The notes beneath the pieces were generated by a model, which did no database searches, was not told the origin of the DNA, and saw only the letters and a list, made by a program, of their open reading frames with translations. This document shows positions 59,724-64,000 of a stretch of DNA of 64,000 bases, in pieces. The stretch's first letter is position 1, and every line of letters starts with the position of its first letter. The translations under genes and the position numbers were made by a program. The stretch is from Streptomyces sp. Ag109_O5-10 (GTDB taxonomy: Bacteria; Actinomycetota; Actinomycetes; Streptomycetales; Streptomycetaceae): assembly GCF_900105755.1 (NCBI RefSeq), contig NZ_FNTQ01000001.1, positions 9,176,001-9,240,000 on the forward strand. Direction: 5' to 3'.

Positions 59724-60782
59724 TCAAGGTTCATCTCTCCGTGGCCGCAGGCGGTTCCCCAGGGTGAGGGTGATCCAGCAGGTCCAGCCGATCGGCTGGA
59801 GAGCCCAGTAGCTGACGACGCGGTAGAGGAGCACGGCGGCGATCGCCTGTCCGGGCGGCAGGCCGTAGACGACGAGCAGGGCCGAGAGGGCGGCTTCGGC
59901 GATGCCCAGGTTCCCCGGGGTCAGACGCAGGCTGCCGACGATCTGCGTGATGGTGTACGTGAGGAGCAGCCCGCGCCAGGGCACCGGGACACCCAGGGCC
60001 CACATGCTCGCGGCCAGGCACGCCACGTCCGAGCTCCAGTTGAGCAGCGCGAAGGCCAGCGGCCAAAGCCAGGGCCACAAGCGCGGCTCCACGCTGCGGA
60101 CCTGGTCGGCCAGACCTGCCAGGTCCGTTTCGACGCGTCGCGCCCACCCGGACCGTCGGCACGTGGCCCCCCACACCCGCCGCAGCGCGCGGCGCACCGG
60201 CGCGAAGCCGCAGAGACCGAGGATCGTCGTTCCGGCCGTGAGAGCGATCAACAGCACCGTGACCACGGGGCGGACGACGGTGTCCGGGCCGGCCGGCCCG
60301 GACAGGAGGACGCCGATGGCGAGGAGGAGCAGGAGACTCAGGGCCGAGGCCACTCCTGCCGTCACCACGACGGCGACGGCGAGCACCTGTCCCGCACCGC
60401 GGCGGGACAGATACCGCAACAGCCATGCCGCAGAGAACGCCGCGCCACCGGGAAACGCACCGGCCAACGCGTTGGCGGCCATGGTCGTGCACGTCATCTT
60501 GCCCACACTCCACCGCACACCGCCCGTCCGCAGCAGCCATCGCGGCACTGCGGCGAAGCACACCACTGACAGCGCCTCGAAGGCCATGGCGACCACCACA
60601 CCGAAGGGCCTCACCCGGGCAATCAGGTGGTACGCCTCCGCCAGTTCACGCCGTCGGGAGAGAGCGAACAGGGCTGCGGCCAGGCCGACGAGGGCGGCGC
60701 ACATCCACCAGAGCAGGCCCGGCCGTGCGGCGGAGCCCCGCACAAGTCTTCCGGCACCGGCCCCGGCCTCTGGCTGCGGCAT
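59724..60782 (-). CDS. Lysylphosphatidylglycerol synthase-like / flippase-like membrane protein
   Basis: A 352-aa polytopic protein with about 7-8 membrane segments of the UPF0104/LPG-synthase transmembrane family: GKMTCTTMAANALAGAFPGG, then the C-terminal YTITQIVGSLRLTPGNLGIA motif typical of the family. The lysyl-transferase domain of MprF is absent. ATG 60782 is weakly supported (no good ribosome site); a later start near residue 15-27 is possible. The decamer repeat array lies 79 bp upstream of the start. Confidence 0.8.
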   Translation of the reverse strand: MPQPEAGAGAGRLVRGSAARPGLLWWMCAALVGLAAALFALSRRRELAEAYHLIARVRPFGVVVAMAFEALSVVCFAAVPRWLLRTGGVRWSVGKMTCTTMAANALAGAFPGGAAFSAAWLLRYLSRRGAGQVLAVAVVVTAGVASALSLLLLLAIGVLLSGPAGPDTVVRPVVTVLLIALTAGTTILGLCGFAPVRRALRRVWGATCRRSGWARRVETDLAGLADQVRSVEPRLWPWLWPLAFALLNWSSDVACLAASMWALGVPVPWRGLLLTYTITQIVGSLRLTPGNLGIAEAALSALLVVYGLPPGQAIAAVLLYRVVSYWALQPIGWTCWITLTLGNRLRPRRDEP

Positions 60783-60860
60783 GGATCGTGGCTTTCGGGA
60801 GTCGACACGGACAGGTCCGACGGCGGCAGCGGATTCAGCGGACGGTACGCCATGCTCTCA

Positions 60861-60970
60861 CCGCACCACACCGCACCACACCGCACCACACCGCACCACA
60901 CCGCACCACACCGCACCACACCGCACCACATCGCACCACATCGCACCACACCGCACCACACCGCACCGCA
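60861..60970. repeat. Decamer minisatellite (CCGCACCACA)n
   Basis: About ten consecutive copies of CCGCACCACA run from 60861 to 60960, two with T in place of the first C. A degenerate tail CCGCACCGCA... then runs to about 60980. It lies in the 323-bp gap (60783-61105) between the flippase-like gene and the hydrogenase protease gene, where I see no other feature. Confidence 0.95.
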
Positions 60971-61105
60971 CCGCACCGCGCCCGCCGGGAGCAAGGTGTG
61001 GTCCGGCGAGACCTGTACGACGGGTCTCAAGCGACGTAGGGCCGCGACCACATCGTGGCCGCTGGCACCCCGGCATTTCGGGCCGCGCCGCAGCCCCCGC
61101 CACCG

Positions 61106-61582
61106 CTACGTCCCGTGGCTCACGTACGCCTGTCGCACGGTGGCGGCCACGCGGTCGGTCAGTTCGGGCAGTGCGGAGCGCACCGGGTCGCTCAGCGGTT
61201 CGCCGAGTTCGACGTCGGCGACCTCCACGGCGTGCACCACGAGCCTCGGCGGCATGCGGCCGAGGGCCTCTGCCAGGGCCAGACAGGCGCCCAGGCCGAA
61301 GGTGTGCGTGCTCGCCGTGGCCCGTGCGTGCCCGGCGGCCTCCGCCGGTGTCAGGGTGTGCAGCTCACCGGGCCGGGCCGGGTGGGTGCGGAGGGCTTCC
61401 ACGACGATCACGGTGGTCGCGTCGCGCCACAGGTCGAGCAGCCTCGCGGGCTCGCCGTCGCTGACCGCCAGCACGGTGTCGTCGGGAACCCGGCCCCGCA
61501 GTGCCTCCACCGCGGCCGGGCCGACCCCGTCGTCGCCGCGCAGAGGGTTGCCGACGCCGACCACCACGACCCGGCCGGTCAT
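61106..61582 (-). CDS. Hydrogenase maturation protease
   Basis: A 158-aa HybD/HycI-type endopeptidase. The nickel-sensing Glu/Asp motifs are partly visible: VVVGVGNPLRGDDGVGP at the start, then VIVVEALRTHPARPG and TASTHTFGLGACLALAEALG, with VVHAVEVADVELGEPLS. It cleaves the C-terminal tail of the large subunit after nickel insertion. ATG 61582 overlaps the alpha-subunit stop by 4 bases. An upstream in-frame start (61660) lies inside the alpha gene and was rejected. Last gene of the hydrogenase operon. Confidence 0.9.
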   Translation of the reverse strand: MTGRVVVVGVGNPLRGDDGVGPAAVEALRGRVPDDTVLAVSDGEPARLLDLWRDATTVIVVEALRTHPARPGELHTLTPAEAAGHARATASTHTFGLGACLALAEALGRMPPRLVVHAVEVADVELGEPLSDPVRSALPELTDRVAATVRQAYVSHGT

Positions 61583-62910
61583 GGACGGTCCACGGTGACG
61601 TCGAGGAAGTGGGCGGCGCAGGAGATGCAGGGGTCGTGGTTGCGGATGACCCGTTCGCACAAGTGGGTGAGTTCGTCGTCGTCGGCGGTGGGACCGCCCC
61701 GGTCCAGGCGTGACTGGACCGCCCTGCGTACGTCCTCCTCGATGGCCGTCTGGTTCTGTGCGGTGGGCGGGATGATGCGGGCCCCGGTGAGCGTACCGTC
61801 TGCGGAGAGGGCGTAGCGGTGGTACAGCAGACCGCGGGGCGCCTCGGTGGCTCCCACGCCGGCCGCCGCGCGCGGCGGGACCTCGACGGCCGGCCGGAGA
61901 GGCCGCTCGTATCCGTCGATGATCCGCAGGGCTTCCTCGACCGCCTGCACGACCTCGACCGCACGTACGACGATGCTCCGGAAGGGGTTGTCACAGACCG
62001 TGCCCGCGGCCGGATCGCCCAGCCCGGCGTCCCGTGCCGCACCGGCCGCCACGGGATGCAGCCAGCGCCCGTTGATGGCGTAACGGGCCAGCGGACCGGT
62101 CAGGAAGCGCCGGCCGTCCAGGGTGGCGGAGAGCGCCGTGGAGTGCGGCACCTGCTCTTCCCGGACGTGCTCCTCGAAGTCGGACAGGGGGAACTCCCGC
62201 GGCGCCGGATCAGCGACCGTGGGCGTCCCCGAGTCGATGGCGTAGCGGCCGGGGTCGCTCAGTGCGAACAGCGCGTGGTCGCAGACGGCGTCGGGAAAGT
62301 CGAACGCCGCCACCCAGCGGACGGTCTCCAGCGCGTCCTCCCGGGCCTGCCGCAGCCGATCTGCCAGGGGCCGGAGTTCGTCTGGTGCCGGGGTCCGGTA
62401 GAAGCCGCCCACCCGGATGTTGACCGGGTGGACGGGCCGGCCGCCGAGCTGTTCGATGATCGCGTTGCCGGTCTGTTTGATCCGCAGGCCGCGTTCGACG
62501 GCCGCGCGCTGGTCACGAGCGAGTTCGACCATGTCCGCGCGACCGAGGAAGTCCGGCGCGTGCAGGAGGTGGATGTGCAGGGCGTGGCTCTCGATCCACT
62601 CGCCGCAGTACAGCAGGCGGCGCAGGTCCGCGAGGGGGCCGTCCACCGTGACCCCGCAGGCGTTCTCGATCGCCCGGCAGGCGCTCATCTGGTAGGCGAC
62701 CGGGCAGATGCCGCAGATTCGGGAGGTGATGTCGGGGGGCTCGGTATGGCCCCGGCCCTTCAGGAGGGCCTCGAAGAAGCGGGGCGGTTCGTAGATGCGC
62801 AGCTGTGTCCCGGTGACCGAACCGTTTTGGACACGCAGGTGGAGAGCCGCTTCGCCTTCCACCCTGGCCAGCGCGTCCAGTCGCAGGACGCGGGTTCCGC
62901 GAGGGTTCAT
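61579..62910 (-). CDS. [NiFe] hydrogenase large (alpha) subunit, group 3b-like
   Basis: A 443-aa catalytic subunit. The proximal ligand pair is Cys66/Cys69 in RICGICPVAYQMSA. The distal pair is Cys428/Cys431 in DPCISCAAHFLDV near the C-terminus, followed by His434 and a short tail that the neighbouring protease should remove. DALARVEGEAALHL is the usual group 3 N-terminus. ATG 62910 overlaps the delta stop by 4 bases. The set alpha, delta, gamma in reverse order fits a cytoplasmic NADP-linked (sulf)hydrogenase of group 3b. Confidence 0.92.
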   Translation of the reverse strand: MNPRGTRVLRLDALARVEGEAALHLRVQNGSVTGTQLRIYEPPRFFEALLKGRGHTEPPDITSRICGICPVAYQMSACRAIENACGVTVDGPLADLRRLLYCGEWIESHALHIHLLHAPDFLGRADMVELARDQRAAVERGLRIKQTGNAIIEQLGGRPVHPVNIRVGGFYRTPAPDELRPLADRLRQAREDALETVRWVAAFDFPDAVCDHALFALSDPGRYAIDSGTPTVADPAPREFPLSDFEEHVREEQVPHSTALSATLDGRRFLTGPLARYAINGRWLHPVAAGAARDAGLGDPAAGTVCDNPFRSIVVRAVEVVQAVEEALRIIDGYERPLRPAVEVPPRAAAGVGATEAPRGLLYHRYALSADGTLTGARIIPPTAQNQTAIEEDVRRAVQSRLDRGGPTADDDELTHLCERVIRNHDPCISCAAHFLDVTVDRP

Positions 62911-63788
62911 GCGGGCCTTTCGGGGCGGGTTTCCGAGCCGGGCCGAGACCGGTGACACTCCTCGGCTGCGAGTTCGGGTACGGGGGCATGTTCCGGCGCC
63001 GTGGCGTTGAAGGTGTGGAAGACACGCTGGATGTCCCGCTCGCTCATCCCGTCGCGGTGCAACTGGGCGACCATGGAGCGCAGGTTGGGCTGGTTCGCCG
63101 GTCCGAAGCAGCCGTAGCATCCGCGTCCGTAGGCGGGGCAGATCGCGCCGCAGCCGGCGTGCGTGACCGGGCCCAGGCAGGGGGTGCCGTGGGCCACCGT
63201 GATGCAGGTGGTGCCGCGTCTCTTGCACTCGAAGCAGACACTGTGGCTCGGGATCCGGGGTCTGCGTCCGGCCAGGTAGGCGGTGATGACCTCGAGGAGC
63301 TGACGGCGGTCGATGGGGCAACCGCGCAGCTCGAAGTCGACCGGGACGTGGGCCGAGATCGGTGTCGAGGTCTCCAGCGTGGAGATGTACTCCGGGCGGG
63401 CGTAGACCGCGGCGAGGAACTCGTCGACGTCGGCGAAGTCGCGCAGGGCCTGGATGCCCCCGGCGGTGGCGCAGGCTCCAATGGTTACCAGGTACCGGGA
63501 GACATGGCGTACGTGCCGGATCCGCTCGGCGTCCTCGGCGGTGGTGATCGACCCTTCGACCAGGGAGAGGTCGTAGGGCCCCCGGCCAGCCGGCCGGGCG
63601 TGCTCCCCGCCGGCGCCGCCCTCGGCGGAGGTCATCTCCAGGAAGTGGTCGATCCGTACCCGGTCGGCGAGGCCCAGCAGTTCGTCCTCGCAGTCGAGCA
63701 GGGTCAGCTGGCAGCCGTCGCAGGAGGCGAACTTCCACACGGCGAGATTCGGCCGGTGACCGGGGGCCGGTCCGGGCGCGATGGCCAT
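62907..63788 (-). CDS. [NiFe] hydrogenase small (delta) subunit, group 3b-like
   Basis: A 293-aa electron-transfer subunit of the NADH-ubiquinone oxidoreductase 20-kDa family. It begins PNLAVWKFASCDGCQLTLLD (the proximal cluster Cys-x2-Cys), continues with LVTIGACATAGGIQ and ELRGCPIDRRQLLE, and holds CFECKRRGTTC, GTPCLGPVTHAGCGAICPA and GRGCYGCFGPAN, together enough cysteines for three 4Fe-4S clusters. ATG 63788 follows the gamma-subunit stop by one base. Confidence 0.92.
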   Translation of the reverse strand: MAIAPGPAPGHRPNLAVWKFASCDGCQLTLLDCEDELLGLADRVRIDHFLEMTSAEGGAGGEHARPAGRGPYDLSLVEGSITTAEDAERIRHVRHVSRYLVTIGACATAGGIQALRDFADVDEFLAAVYARPEYISTLETSTPISAHVPVDFELRGCPIDRRQLLEVITAYLAGRRPRIPSHSVCFECKRRGTTCITVAHGTPCLGPVTHAGCGAICPAYGRGCYGCFGPANQPNLRSMVAQLHRDGMSERDIQRVFHTFNATAPEHAPVPELAAEECHRSRPGSETRPERPA

Positions 63789-63789
63789 G

Positions 63790-64000
63790 TCACAACTCCC
63801 TCACAAGGAGCAGGTCTGCCACGCGGTCGTAGCCGACGACCGGACCGTCCCGGCACAGCAGGAGCGGGCCGAGCTGGCAGTGGCCGCAATGACCGGTGGC
63901 GCAGCGCATGTTCCGTTCCAGGGACACCTGGACGCGGTCCGGGACCACTCCCCGGGCCACGAGGTCGCGGGCGGTGTGGCGCATCATCACCTCGGGCCCG
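63790..64000 (-). CDS. Hydrogenase gamma subunit (FAD/NAD-binding), C-terminal part
   Basis: Only the last ~70 residues are inside the window; the gene starts beyond 64000. Visible: MMRHTARDLVARGVVPDRVQ and VSLERNMRCATGHCGHCQLG with PLLLCRDGP. The cysteine pattern C-x4-C-x2-C-x8-C binds a 2Fe-2S cluster in dihydroorotate dehydrogenase/sulfhydrogenase gamma subunits. It passes electrons between FAD/NADPH and the delta subunit encoded next. Confidence 0.9.
   Translation of the reverse strand, partial: GPEVMMRHTARDLVARGVVPDRVQVSLERNMRCATGHCGHCQLGPLLLCRDGPVVGYDRVADLLLVREL

Noticed and set aside
60861..60970. Coding through the decamer array (His/Thr/Pro-rich or Cys/Val/Trp-rich frames)
   Set aside because: All frames are open because of the repeat itself. 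No start with a ribosome site and no conserved flank were found.

Overview
The window is high-GC DNA (GC-rich third codon positions, GTG and TTG starts, tight ATGA/GTGA stop-start overlaps, Tat and lipoprotein signals). The gene families point to Streptomyces or a close relative. No rRNA, tRNA, CRISPR array or replication origin was seen. Several stretches hold decayed insertion sequences and broken genes, so this looks like accessory or chromosome-arm DNA.

Region 1 (1-15.1 kb) is an L-fucose utilisation locus. A secreted alpha-L-fucosidase (852-3083, +) is flanked by two very similar FadR-type regulators. A minus-strand operon runs from 14838 to 3180: sugar-binding lipoprotein, ABC ATPase, permease, L-fuconate dehydratase, fuconolactonase, fucose mutarotase, zinc dehydrogenase, KduD-like SDR, KDPG-aldolase-like protein, PfkB kinase, fucose-dehydrogenase-like aldo/keto reductase and the second regulator. 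Short repeats and palindromes upstream of both transcription units are candidate operators.

Region 2 (15.4-28.5 kb) holds two regulator-plus-exoprotease modules. A LuxR-type regulator sits beside a 1284-aa subtilase, and a second is divergent from a 1391-aa sedolisin carrying Kelch repeats. Between them are a small lipoprotein gene and wrecked IS256/IS701 pieces. A third module of the same kind lies at 43.9-49.4 kb (LuxR-type regulator divergent from a 1402-aa sedolisin-like protein).

Region 3 (29.1-34.4 kb) holds a decayed MMPL exporter, an IS701 scrap, an AlkC-like DNA alkylation repair protein, an NmrA-like/SnoaL-like pair with a divergent AraC regulator, and a frameshifted SMI1/KNR4 fragment.

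Region 4 (34.4-42.75 kb) is a nine-gene, tightly coupled operon of the Nit1C (MSMEG_0565-0572 / Sll078x) type: MSMEG_0570 protein, flavin oxidoreductase, amidohydrolase, MSMEG_0572 protein, radical SAM protein, GNAT-AIR synthase fusion, two tandem nitrilase homologues and a glycosyltransferase. One nitrilase homologue has lost its catalytic Cys and Glu (both are Asp) and is probably a pseudoenzyme partner of the intact one. Remnants of LysR and LivF genes follow.

Region 5 (49.4-58.4 kb) holds two aldo/keto reductases, a hypothetical protein, a Sel1-repeat protein, a secreted SGNH lipase, an IS256 scrap, a HIT-family protein preceded by an unusual repeat terminator, and an MFS transporter lying between two inverted copies of an IS end.

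Region 6 (59.2-64 kb) is the end of a group-3b-like [NiFe] hydrogenase operon on the minus strand (gamma partial, delta, alpha, maturation protease). Nearby are a stand-alone cyclic-nucleotide-binding-domain protein, a flippase-like membrane protein and a decamer minisatellite.
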